Of a stretch of DNA of 64,000 nucleotides, positions 19,022-30,030 are shown piece after piece (positions within the stretch are counted from its first letter, which is position 1; every line of letters begins with the position of its first letter). The stretch lies in contig OZ237735.1 of the NCBI GenBank assembly GCA_965178125.1, positions 186,001 to 250,000 of the forward strand, given 5' to 3'. A program made the translations under genes and the position numbers. The stretch comes from Bilabrum cf. latius (lineage: Eukaryota; Bigyra: Bicosoecida; Bigyra; Bicosoecida). Below the pieces are notes generated by a model. It was not told where the DNA came from and did not search any database. It worked only from the letters and a program-made list of their open reading frames with translations.

Positions 19022-20179
19022 GAATAATTTCCACGGGGGGATACTCTGCACTCTGATTCTTCTTGCTTTTTGAAGATGCGATCACTTCTAGTTATACCTC
19101 ATTCTAGCGCACAAAAGTGCACGTAACTATACCGGGGAGCTCGGCTCACCGGCACCCACAAATAATAGCAAAGAAGCATACAATAGTACCAAGTGAGAGC
19201 TTCCTAGCAAGACAATTGGACCAGATCAGTTGATCTAATCCGATTATCTTCTTGCCTCTCTCAACGGCTCCTTATTGTGTTCTTTATCTCCCTTTGAGAG
19301 AGGGCTGTGTGTTGTTGCCGTGTAGTGTCCGTTCAGCCACCTGGCTGGCTTCCCGGTTAGTGTGGGGCCGCCTCGGTGTGGACAGCCTGGCCTACCCCGT
19401 TGGTTTACGTTGTAGGTACTCCCTTCTTGTTGGTTTCTCCTGGGGCTTCGCCGAATGCACCCCAGGCTGCCTTTCGGCTCGCCGATGGCACCCGCTCACG
19501 CGGTTCGACGCGAACCACCACCACCTTGTGTAGTAAACAAGTGCAACCTAGAATGGGGCTCGTCACTGACCGCGCTACAGTTGACTAAACCTTGCGGTAC
19601 CGTTCGTCGTTGGGCTCATTCGGCCCAGTCTCCCCCAACCAGACGCACTATCCCAGCCTCCTACTCCCGCCCCTTCACTTCTCATCAACTCCGTGTGGCA
19701 GCCGGCTGACCCTTTAGCCGCCCGGTCCGGGCACAGTCCCGCGAACGTAGCTCTGGGAGCATGGGCAGCAATGCTGGCAGCCGTTATCGAATCTACCGCT
19801 AGTAAGCGGGACTTGTTCCGCTGCCAGTACACACCGCCAACAAACGCTCGGCGACGCTTGCGGTCTCGATCGTCGTGTCCACCACGTCCGCCTGGCAGGT
19901 CCGCGATTCCATATCCCTAGTGACCGGCTGATAGAATCTGCCAGTGCTGCCCGACCTCGCAGGCGCGTCTCCACCAACGCCAGCGCCAGTCGATGCTGCA
20001 GTCTGCCTGACAGCAGACCCAGCCGAGCTGCCCATCTTGTGCCTATCTTGCTGCTGGGACGACATAGCATTGTCAGCATCACTGCTCCAATCATCGTCAC
20101 TGCTCTCGCTGCCAGCGCCATCGCTGCCGCTGTCGGTCACGAGGTCAATCACTTCCGGCTCTACATCCCTTTGCGCCAT

Positions 20180-20487
20180 CGCAGTAATGAACACTGTCCG
20201 AAATGTGGATGCGCAATCCCTTGAAATAGTGTTGTATGGCTTTATTGCCAAGGGTCTAGGCTCGACTCCAAATGCTCCTTGCTCTCAAGTCTCGTCACCA
20301 GGCACGGCAATTTACCTTGCAGACAAACCCGGCGGCGTACAAGGCGGCGCCAAATCAGTTCAAAAGTTCTATGGACACCCAAGCTGATGAGCAAATGGTC
20401 TTTGAGAAGTGCCCTGTTTCGTTTGCCGGTTGTAACTGCGCACTGCATGATGACCACTTCTTGATGAGAGCTGGAAGAACCTGAACG
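20180..20487. promoter_or_regulatory. Divergent region between zinc-finger copy 3 and PhoD-AnmK gene
   Basis: 308 bp upstream of both genes. The left part resembles the upstream flank of zinc-finger copies 1 and 2 (ttgaaatagt, agggtctaggc). The right part is unique. Likely holds the promoter of the PhoD-AnmK gene; no motif identified. Confidence 0.4.
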
Positions 20488-23400
20488 ATGCGATTAGAAT
20501 ATGCTGTAGCTGCAGCAGTCGTCCTAGCGGGTACCAACGTGAGCGGCTGCTGGGTGCGCTTTGGGGCTCCCACGGCGGGGTCCATAAATGGGGTCGCACT
20601 GTGCAGGCCGACAGATGTCCTCAGCGAAGAGACAGCGGTGCTACCGGCATTGGGGATCTACGAAGTGCCTGCTTTAGTATTTCAGCTCAAGCTAGCTGGG
20701 GATAGATCCCAGTGCAGGTCAAGGCAGCGCCGGTGGGAGGATCACACGATGGGAGACTTTGAGACTGCATAGTTCAAAGTTGAGCACATGATTTGCAGTG
20801 GCGGTAGGCAGGATGGTCTATGCGCTGCATAGTTTCGCCTCGAAGGAGTCCCACCTTGCACGACGGTCCGGGCATCCGGTTCTATCGGCTCGGATGCCTC
20901 CCCAGCCAACACAACTTCTGTTGCTGCAAGCGGCTCTAAATCCAGCCCCAAGGACGGCAAGCAGTTCATAAATGCATCGTTTGCTACACCTGCTGAGGCA
21001 GGAAGCTACAGCTACCTGCGTTTCTTCGCGATGGCGTGTGCCAGGACAGGATCCTAGCACTCGGTGTTTCGAGCCATGGCGCGGGCGAGTGGCGACGCTC
21101 TCTTCGGGATCCACATGGGCGACGCCGTGTACTTGGATGAGAGAGCAAATTCCAGCGCCAGCTTCGTGCGCGCCTTCCGGTAGCAGCTGGAGAGCCCGAC
21201 CCAAGCAGAGATGCTCGCCCATCTGCCCATCGAGCACGTCTACTCGGACCACGACTTCGGAGGGAACAACGCGCACGGGGGCAGCGCGTCGGGGGACGCC
21301 GCCGTGGCCGCGCACATTGCCTTCCTGCCCGCCCCCGCCACCCCGACCCTCCCTCCGGCTGGAGACGCCGCCGGCTCCGAAGCACAGGCCTACCTGACGC
21401 ACCCGTGCCTGCACTGGAAGAAGGCGGGGCAGGTGCGCCTCGTGGTGCCAGGGGGGCCCAAGGGATAGCCAGGGAACAACGCCACCGTGCGGTTGCTGCG
21501 GAGGTCCTGGGTTGAGTCTGCCCCGGCCTGCAACTCGATGGTCCTGGAGGCCTCCTTGGCCAGGACCCGGCCGATTCAAGAGCAGGACGGGCCGGGCGGA
21601 CGCGTTGGGGCCAGTGCTGGCGCTGGCGGAGTTGCAGTCGGCCGGGCCGGCTCCACGGCATCGCGCGCGCACCGCGGCCCGCGAGGCATGCAGCGCGCCT
21701 TTTCGGTGAACAGAGTGCGTTTCATCGTGACGGATCTGAGGCGGTTCCGAGACAAGAACTACGCGCCTGATGCGGGATAGGACAAGGGAGCCGCCGCCAG
21801 CAGTGGGAGCACGGCCAGAAACATTAAGACCATGCTCGGGCAGGAGCAGAAAGAGTGGTTCCTCCGAGAAGTGCAGCGGTCCATCCTGTCTCATGTCCTC
21901 GTGGTGTGGGTGTCGGAGATCCCCTGGCTTTGCAGAGACGAGAAGTGGGGTTGGTTCAGGACAGAGAGGGACGAGCTCGTGCGGGCGCTAGTGGGCATGG
22001 GTGCGCATAGGCAGATGGTCATCCTGTCGGGGGATGCCCACATGCTGGGCATCGACGACGGGAGGCACTCCCCCGGGGGCATCCCCGTGCTGCACGCCGC
22101 CGCGCTGGACTCGCCCCCAAGTCTCAAAGGGGGCCCCTACTCCCACGGGGCCTCCCCTGGGCGGGGGCAGTTCGCGAGGCTGGAGGTGTGGGACGCGGGG
22201 ATCGATGTGGGCAGGATCCGAGAGGGCCTCCAGGAGGTGGCCAAAGAGGAGGGAAGGCGGTGGGCCTCCGTGGCGGACGCGGCCGCGGCCGCCGCCGAAG
22301 GCGAGATCAGCATATCCTTCGACGACGTGCCCCGATTCCATTGGGCCGACATGTACGCCAGCGGGGGTCAGGCATCGACCGGTGGCATCGACTCTCTCGC
22401 GGTGGACGGGACCTCCTCCATCCTGCCTGTTCCCTGGCACGTGATCCACGGGCAGCAGCACCGCGCCATGCTCACGGCGGGCGTGTGCCTCGAGTACCAC
22501 GGCTTTCAGGTGCATCGCAATGCGCTGCTGGGCGAGGCCAGCTCGGGTGACGTGGCGTAGGGGCAGCTGGGAGAGGATGTGCCGCCGGTGGCGGGGGCCT
22601 GGCACCCGGCGCAGGCCCCGCGCCTGGACAAGCCCAAGACCTGGGGGAATAAGAGCACGAGGGCATACCATGGAGTCTCCCGCGCGGTCCGTTATTCGAC
22701 CTGCGACATCCTCCCGAGCAAGGTGGCGGCCATGGCCACGGGCGTGAGGCTGCCTGCCTCTCCCGTGGCCCACGGCCGAGGCAAGGGGGAGGTACTCTCG
22801 AGGATGCTCCCGCCTCCCAGCCTCAAGGACAGAGTGAGGGGCACCTACGATTCGCCCCGCTCGGGCAAGCAGGCCGGGGCCGGCAGCCACGGCCCCATCC
22901 GATGGAAGGACTCGGGGCACACAGAGCTGGACGTGGACGAGTTCTGGGCCAGGGGAGGCGTCCGCGGGCTGGGACCAGACCTGCCCCTGGATGCCCCCGG
23001 GGCTCCCATGGACGGTGATGGGCTGTCCCCGCGGCAGCCGGGCATGTGGTCTTTCTCGCAGCTGGCCACTGCCGCGCGTCGGTGCGCTCTGGATGCTGAT
23101 GTGGGAGCCCGGTTCGCCCGCCGGATGCTCTGGAACCAGGCCTACGGCGGGCTCAGGGCGCTGCAGGACGGGCTGGCGGCAGCCATGGTGCAGGGGTACA
23201 GGCTGCAGTACTGGGTTTCCGGGGACCACACCTGCGCGGATGTGGTGCGAGCGTGCGCGACCGGTCGCCGAGTACCTACTGCCAGCTCGCCCGCCAAGCC
23301 GACGTCCTGGCAGAACACACTGGGCGAGCTGGCAGACCACGGCTGTGCGCCGAGGCCGCCCCTCGCCCTGTGGTCCGCGGCTGCGCGTGCTTCCGCGGCT

Positions 23401-25350
23401 CCCACCTTTGATCCCGTTGCCTTTGTGGATTCCTTGAATGGGTATGCGCTCTGGGCTACGTTCGGAGAGGACATCCTTGTCGCGGTTGCCCTTCTAGATG
23501 GCATTATGCTTGCCGCATGCGTGGGTGCAGCGGCCATTTGCTACGGCTGCTTCTGCATGCGGAAGAAGAGACAACCCCTGGTGCAGAAGGGCCGTGCGTC
23601 AGCTCAACAAACTCGCGAAGCGACGTCCGACAAGAGCAACGGGGTTGAGCTCACAGATGCGGGCAGCAACGCCGGCAGCACCAACCCCGGCGCCATGCTC
23701 GCGGTCGGGTTCATGTCGGGGACCAGCGCGGATGGTGTGGATGCAGCCGCGCTTCTGACCGATGGCCTCTTCCACACGCAGCTGCTGGCCACGGCAGCCC
23801 TCAGCTTCTCGGACGAGGAGCAGCAGCTGATCAAGGGAGCCATGTGGCAAGGATCATCAACCAGCGAGGCAGGGAGCAGTGCCAGCAAAAGCCCCAGCTT
23901 CGATGCCTCCTCGCCGCAGGCCTCTGCCGCCAGGGACATCGTCACTGGGGGATACATCGCTGCCGCACAGCGCCTCGCGGGCACACTGCAGCCAGCCATC
24001 GCGGAGTGGTGCGAGACTTGCTCGACGCAATCGGTGGAACAGCTGGTGCTGTCAAAGGAACGAGCGCACGTCGGCGCGATCCGGCGGGTGCTGCAAGAGG
24101 CTGCTGCTTTCAGTACCAAAGCCAAGGGCATGAAGCAAGGAGGAAGCAAAGGGAAGGCATCAGCGGGAGGCGGCAAACCAGACGGCTCCACCGCACCGAC
24201 ACCGCCGCAGACCGGCAGGAACACCGGAGAGGCCTCCACGTCCACGCCAACCCTCAAACTCACGCCAACCCTCAAACTCACGCCAACCCTCAAACTCCCC
24301 GGCGTGCTCCTGGGCATGCACGGCCAGACGCTGTACCACAACCCCGGGGTGGGAAGGTCGGTGCAGGTGGTTGACGCGCCGTCAGTGCTGGAGACATCGG
24401 GAGCGAGCGCGGGCGTGCACTCGTTCCGGTCTCTCGACGTGATGAGGGGCGGGCAGGGGGCGCCCCTGGCCCCCTTGTTCCACGCTGCCATCGCGGTGCA
24501 GGCTGCGGCCGAGGGCCGGCCCGGCGTGCGGCTGCCCCTCGCCGTTGTGAACCTCGGCGGAGTGGCCAACATCACGTTTGTTGGTGCACGGGCGGCCGAG
24601 CTGGTGGCGGGGTCCGCCTCGGATGCATCGCACGGCGGTGCGGGCGACTCACTCGTAGGGTTCGATTGCGGCCCGGGGATGGCCCTCCTCGACGACGAGC
24701 TGTCCGCGGCGGCGTGCTGCCCCTCCTCCTCCTCCCCATCCTCCTCGGTTTCGGTTTCGGTCCCTCGCTTCGATGAAGGGGGCTAGATCGCGATGAAGGG
24801 GACCCCCGATATGGAGGCAGTGGACGCCATCGTGGGGCACAATGCGGGCGGCGGAGGTGATGGCGATGAGGTGGGCGACGGTGCGGGGGGCTTGTTGTTC
24901 TTCCAGCAGTCCCCTCCCAAATCGCTCGACCGGAACCAGCTCAGAGCCATGGTGCGACGCCATTTGCCCGCACTGACGCACGGGGGCAGCGATTTCGATT
25001 CCGAGTTGGCGGACAGGTGCGCCACGCTCGCCGCCCTGACAGCGAGAGGGGTGGGGCTGGGCCTCGGGCACCTCCCTGCTCGGCCCGTGTGCGTCATAGT
25101 AGCGGGAGGTGGCAGGAAGCACGGCGCCGTGATGCGGGGGATCCGGAGGGAGGCCCAGGCCCAGGCTCACGGTGCGCGGGTGCTCACCGCCGAGGAGGCC
25201 GGGTGGGACGGGGACTAGCTCGAGGCGCAGTGCTTCGCATGGCTCGCCGTCAGGAGGATCCGCGGGCTGCCCACGAGCCTCCCGTGCACCACCGGGACTA
25301 GCCAGCCAACGTGCGGCGGGGAGGTGGTCGTTGCTAGCCGCGAGGAGTGA
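20488..25350 (+). CDS. Membrane fusion protein: PhoD-like phosphatase ectodomain, TM, anhydro-N-acetylmuramic acid kinase
   Basis: One 1,620-aa frame ends at TGA 25348-25350 and crosses nine TAG codons (20770, 20830, 21055, 21181, 21466, 21778, 22558, 24784, 25216). Signal peptide [15 protein letters not shown]. Residues ~180-700 are PhoD-like: [25 protein letters not shown] (~209), SDHDFGGNN (~253), [23 protein letters not shown] (~513), [10 protein letters not shown] membrane helix sits at ~995-1021, followed by basic RKKR. Residues ~1070-1620 are Anm[39 protein letters not shown] (catalytic Asp), [27 protein letters not shown] and [18 protein letters not shown]. AnmK phosphorylates anhydro-MurNAc from peptidoglycan. 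Inferred topology: phosphatase outside, kinase in the cytosol. No intron is needed. Two genes merged by a missed stop is the main alternative. Confidence 0.85.
24241..24299. repeat. 18-bp coding repeat in the AnmK insert
   Basis: Three copies of an 18-bp unit (acgccaaccctcaaactc) encode TPTLKL in a linker between the AnmK N-terminal part and the HGQTLYHNP motif. It sits in a species-specific insert and probably reflects slippage. Confidence 0.85.
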
Positions 25351-25546
25351 GTGACAGTGGGGAGAAAGCGGACGGCATCGCATGGCCGTCACCCGTCGAA
25401 GTGCGACGCGGCAATCGTTTGCGACCAAATCGTGCGACTACGGTTGCAACCACTTGTATTCGGTGGGCGTTGATCCATTCCCTATCCTTTCAGGGCCCAT
25501 TTTGTGATAGATTATATCCATTATTCATAAATTTGCGTACATATTC

Positions 25547-28500
25547 ATGCAACTTGTCATTGCAGTGTGTTGCGCGCTCTTTCTGGTCCAGATAGCTGAA
25601 GCAGTCATCCATGGTGCCCATCGGATTGAACAGGCGTCCGTCCTAGCTCAAGATATTGCCGAGGCTGAATCCATTGCAAGCAATGGCGAAGCCTTTGCGC
25701 CAGTCCGCGCCGGGTTGCCGTTGCAACGACTTGGCCCGAAAGATGCGCTCGGCGGAGGGGGGGCGTGGCTTCGGATGGACTCTGGAGCCACAACATACTT
25801 TGCTGGCGCGATCGGCTCCGATATCGGACTGGACGGAACGGTTGCAAGTACAGCCGGTAGTGTGCACATGCTCCAAACTTAGCTCCTATCAGCAGTCTCG
25901 GGCAACACGCCTGCCGCGCCGCTTCCTCGACAGATGGTATCCCACGCCGACACGCTGGCTGCAGACCAGAGGGGAAACCTGAGCACGCTCATAACCGCAA
26001 ATAATCTATTTGGAGCAGCTATTGCCCCGATCCCAGCCGAGGACAGGAGCGGGCTGGCGCGCGGAGGCGGCGCCGTCGCCGACACAAACGAGCTCACCCC
26101 CGAGCTCGCGATTGGCATCCCGGGCGCCAACGCGCTGGTGCTCGTCTCGGTGCACGAGACGTCCGGCGGGGTCATGCATGCGGGCAGCACCGTGCGCCTG
26201 TCCTCGGCGACGGAATCGGGGCTCTCCACCCGCACCCGCACGGGGGACGAGTTCGGCGCCAGTGCCGCTGCCCTGCACGACCACAGCAGGCTCACCGGCC
26301 TGCCTGTGATGGCCGGGGCCCCGCGGTAGGCCTTCTCCGAGTCAACCGCGGAGCAGATGGTCCTGGCGGTGGGGGCCCCTGGGGCGGGCCCTCGCCTCCC
26401 CCTGGACGTTGGGGGTGCAGATGGGTGCTCGTCACACTGCGGCGAGCTGTGGATCCTGAGGCTGCAGCGGTCAGACGCGGGGCACGCGCAGCCGGGGCTG
26501 CAGCCCGCGGGGAGTCCCTGGCGATGGGAAGTGACGAGCGAGTCAAGGATCGCGCCCTCCATGGCCGGTGCCCCCGCTGCCCTCTCCGCGCTGGCTGCCT
26601 CTGCCGGAAGCCAGCCCAGGTTCGGGGCCTCTGTAGCCTCGCTGGGGGACGTGGACAGCTCGGGGACGATGGAATTGGCCGTGGGAGCGCCGGGCGCAGA
26701 CGGCGGGGACGGAGCCGTGCTTGTTCTGTCCCTTTCGTCCAACGGGCAGCTCAACTCCGTGGACGCCACGCTCTCTCTGGCGGCCAGCGGGTCTGTCCTC
26801 GGGTCCCTGGGGCTGGGTGCCGCAGGATCGTCCGCCGCTCTGGGGTCTTCCGTCGCCGTGGTCCGTTCCCAGGACGTGGGCGTCTCGGATTCGACCCTGG
26901 TGCTCGCGGTGGGCGCCCCCGGAGCGGACGAGGGCCGCGGGGTGGTCGTGCTGGCGGTGCTGCAGGGGGCCGACATGACCCTCCCTCGAGCGGCATCGAT
27001 CGGCAGGGCCGGCGCGGGCGCCAGCATTGACTTCCCGGCGGATGCGGTGACGGGCGCTCGCCCGGGAGACCGTCGTGGCTCCTCGCTGTTTGCAGTGGCG
27101 TGGTAGGCAGCGGGAGGGGCCACGGACGCGGACGGTGACGCCAGCACGGCCGAGCTGCTGGTGGGGGCGGAGGGGCACGACGGGGGCTCGGAGGACTCGG
27201 GGGCGCTCTTCGTGGCGTCGATGACCTTCAGCGGTGTGACGAGTGGAACCCTGACCGTGGACGTGGAGCGGGTTCTCGAGCTGTCGGCGGATGGCGGGAT
27301 TGCCCGCACTGAGAGCTCTGCCGGCTCCGGGGACGGCGGTGCCCCGGGGGCTCTCTCCGCGAGCGGCGCGGCGTGGAGCGGCGGGCTGGGTGCTTCCTTC
27401 GCAGATCTGGGGAACACGGCTCTGGACGGGTCGGTGTCCTCTCGAGAGATCGCTGTCGGGATGCCCGAGAGCGGCGCGGGGGCGGCTGCAGCGGTGGGCC
27501 CCGGCCTGGTCGCCATGCCTGCGGGTGACTCCGCCTTGCAGTCACACGCCCCGCCCGACAGCACGGGGGCGGTGCTGATCGCTTCTCTCGTGCCCGCTGA
27601 CGTGAGCAGCGCGGGATACACCGGATCGCCTTCCACGCAGGCCGCGCCCCCTCGCGTGGTGTCCGTCACTGAGATCAGCGCGACGGCGGGCGGGCTCTCA
27701 ATGGCCGCCGTGCAGCACGCCCGCACGGCGGCCGCAACCGCACTGACGCCGCCCTCTGCCGCCTCTGCCCTGGTCCAGGACGAGGCCGGGTGGCCGCTGC
27801 TGCCGGGAGACGAGTTCGGGTCCAGCATCGCGAGCGCGGTGGTGAATTCCGACGACGGGACATCGTCCAACCACTGGCTAGCCGTGGGCGCGGCGGGTGA
27901 TGGAGGCCTGGGCAGGCAGGCCACGGGCAGGAGCACGGGGGCGGTGCACGTGCTGCGGATGACACCAGCCCCGGCTGGGATGCGGCACGTGGCATCGGCA
28001 CAGGCGTCTGCCGTGTTCCCAGAGACATCTGCCGGCGGCACTGCTTTCCACCAGTCCAGAGGGACCGCAGCTGGCGTGTCGCACCGGCTGCGTATCGCCA
28101 CTGACACGGTCCCGGAGCTGGCGGAGTATGCCGCCCGTGTGAAGGTGCTGGCGGACGACCGCGGGTTGGAGCGGTTCGCCTGGCGCTTCGGAGAGGCCGT
28201 GGCGCTTGGGGAGCTCCCGCGCGCGCCTTCCTCCTCGCCGCCGTCGATTGGGCAGCACTCCAGCTACACGGAGGAGGCAGCGGATCTGGCGCTATTCGTC
28301 GGTGTGCCCGGGGACTGGGACGAGGAGGGAGACAGGCGGGGCGAGTTTCGTGGCAGCCTGGTGGTCATCCGGCTGATTGCGGACGCAGACGGGGCCCCTG
28401 CGCTGCCGACTGCCGCGGCCGCAGCGGCAGCAGGCTTCGACCGCGTGATCCGCGTGGACGACGTGGCGATGAACTACAGCATGGGGCTCCAGGACAGAGA

Positions 28501-29872
28501 CTTCTTGGGTTCCTCCATCGCTCTCCTAGGGGACGTGAAGAGGACCGCGCACTCGCTGCAGGTGGCGCTGGGGGCGCCGGGCAGGGACGCTGGCGGGTCA
28601 CGCGGTCTGCAGAGCGCCCGCGGCGCGGTGTTCATCTTAACGCTGGGGCCCAACGGATACCCCGGGCTGCCGCGAGACACTGAAGTTCCCATCGATGACA
28701 CGTCCTCCAACCCTCCACCCATCGCCGGCGACCCGGATGCAGGATCGGTGGGTCGGCGGGACGTTCCCACGTCTCGTACGGTCACCCGGTACCCCGTCGT
28801 GCTAATCGACGGGAGCACCCCTAGCCTGGCTGGCAAGGTCACAACGGCGGCTTCTCTTGGCACGGCGCTGGCAGCGGTTGAAGTCGATGGGAACCCGCTC
28901 ACCGCTGAGTTCCTCGCAAGTGCACCGGGTGCAGGCGACCCCGAGGGCTCCGGAGTCGTGTTTCTGATGCGGTATGAGCCGGACAACGACGTGATTCGTC
29001 CGACGGACTACTTCAACGGGGCGACGCTGGAGCTGCTCGACGTCATGTCGGCGTCTGTTTCGGCCGTCTCAGGGACTGCGGCAGCCACGGCCGCGCTGCT
29101 GGGGCCCCAGCTAGAGATGGACGATGGGTTTGGGCACAGTCTTGCGGCGGTCGACGCGTCGGGGTCGGGATCCAGCCTCACGCTGGGCTCTTCGCAATCC
29201 TCGCCGGGGGACGGGACGAGGGTGTACGCCATCGTTGGTGCCAACGGACACGACGGCGCGTCGGGGCAGAGGCATGCAGGCGTGGCCTATGCCGTGGAGC
29301 TCCCGAGGACGGTACCTGCGGGCGTAGTGCCGTCCACCTCGCCCACCCCGAGCCCCACCCCGTCCATCACGCCGTCCCCGAACGCGTCCGTGTCGGCTCT
29401 CCCGGCCAACTGCTCGGACCCAGGACAGGTGCTGGCCAACCCTGAGTTTTGCGGGCAGTTCGAGGAGAACCCCGAGGACGCGGGGCTGACAGCGACGGAG
29501 CTGGCCGTGATCCTCGTGATCGTCTTTGTGATCCTCATCATTGTGGGCATCGTCGCGTACTGCCTGTACCAGCGGCACCAGAACATGGTCGAGGGGCGGG
29601 AGTACAAGGTCAAGAAGACCACGGACGAGGAGGCGCAGGCTTGGCTGTGGGGGGCCAAGCAGAAGGACGGGGCCGCACTCACGAACATATCTGAGAAGCT
29701 AGCGGAGGAAAAGAAGGGCATCAAGCGATCAGATGTTGGGGCTAGCATTCAGGCGGGCATCTATGACAACGTGGACGAGGAGGCGGCGGGCAGGGCCACG
29801 ACGACCGGACGGTCCAAGAGGAAGGGCAAGAAGCACAGGGCCGGGCGCAAGCGAGGGGCGGCGGCGGTGTGA
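25547..29872 (+). CDS. Integrin-alpha-like FG-GAP repeat membrane protein
   Basis: 1,441 aa in one exon from ATG 25547 to TGA 29870-29872, crossing TAG at 25880, 26327 and 27104; without sense TAG only four fragments remain. Signal peptide MQLVIAVCCALFLVQIAEA. The ectodomain holds several FG-GAP blades with the typical FG-x-S-(hydrophobic) ... LAVGAPGA pattern: FGASVASLGDVDSSG ... ELAVGAPGADG, FGSSIASAVV ... WLAVGAAGDG, LGSSIALLGDV ... VALGAPGRD, FGHSLAAVDASG ... IVGANGHDG. A Pro-Thr-Ser stalk (SPTPSPTPSITPSP) leads to one membrane helix at ~1318-1340 and a ~100-residue basic tail ending KRKGKKHRAGRKRG. No GFFKR motif is seen. Architecture suggests an adhesion or surface receptor with an N-terminal beta-propeller. 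197 bp downstream of the PhoD-AnmK gene on the same strand. Confidence 0.85.
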
Positions 29873-30030
29873 GTCTGTCTGTCTCAGGATCAATCTTGTT
29901 GATGCTTTGTTCTTTGTTCCACCATAAACTCATCTCTAAATCAAAGATATAGCCAAAAGCCACATGACCTGGCATCAATGCAACGACTCGGAATCACCGA
30001 GCAGGATCCGCACCCCTGCGTGCCTCACCG

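Larger units (their letters stand above)
17945..19917. other. Insertion-like segment inside zinc-finger copy 3
   Basis: About 1.97 kb with no counterpart in copies 1 and 2, flanked on both sides by zinc-finger sequence. Base composition is clearly more AT-rich than the neighbours between about 18560 and 19250. It contains a perfect hairpin, a 36-bp minisatellite and one TAG-containing open frame on the minus strand. I found no terminal inverted repeats, target duplication or transposase motif, so a mobile-element origin is only inferred. Confidence 0.5.
17604..20179 (-). pseudogene. C2H2 zinc-finger gene copy 3, split by about 2 kb
   Basis: The 5' part (20179 down to about 19918) encodes MAQRDVEPEVIDLVTD and the acidic/Ser-rich N-terminus up to FYQPVTR. 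The 3' part (17944-17604) encodes about three fingers and the TARGLASTSASTKDSDVG tail. Between them lie 1,973 bp that do not match copies 1 or 2, while the basic patch, first finger and further fingers are missing. The last fingers also show a frame disruption near 17770, where the usual linker bases are lost. It is therefore a disrupted gene: an insertion plus deletion of the internal region. Confidence 0.75.

Noticed and set aside
17945-19917. LTR retrotransposon or DNA transposon
   Set aside because: No matching long terminal repeats, inverted ends, target duplication, reverse transcriptase or transposase motif could be seen by eye.
20488-25350. Bacterial contamination because of AnmK and PhoD
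   Set aside because: The frame shares sense TAG, base composition and long inserts with the intron-bearing neighbours, and lies between eukaryotic genes in one contiguous sequence. Ancient transfer of the domains remains possible.
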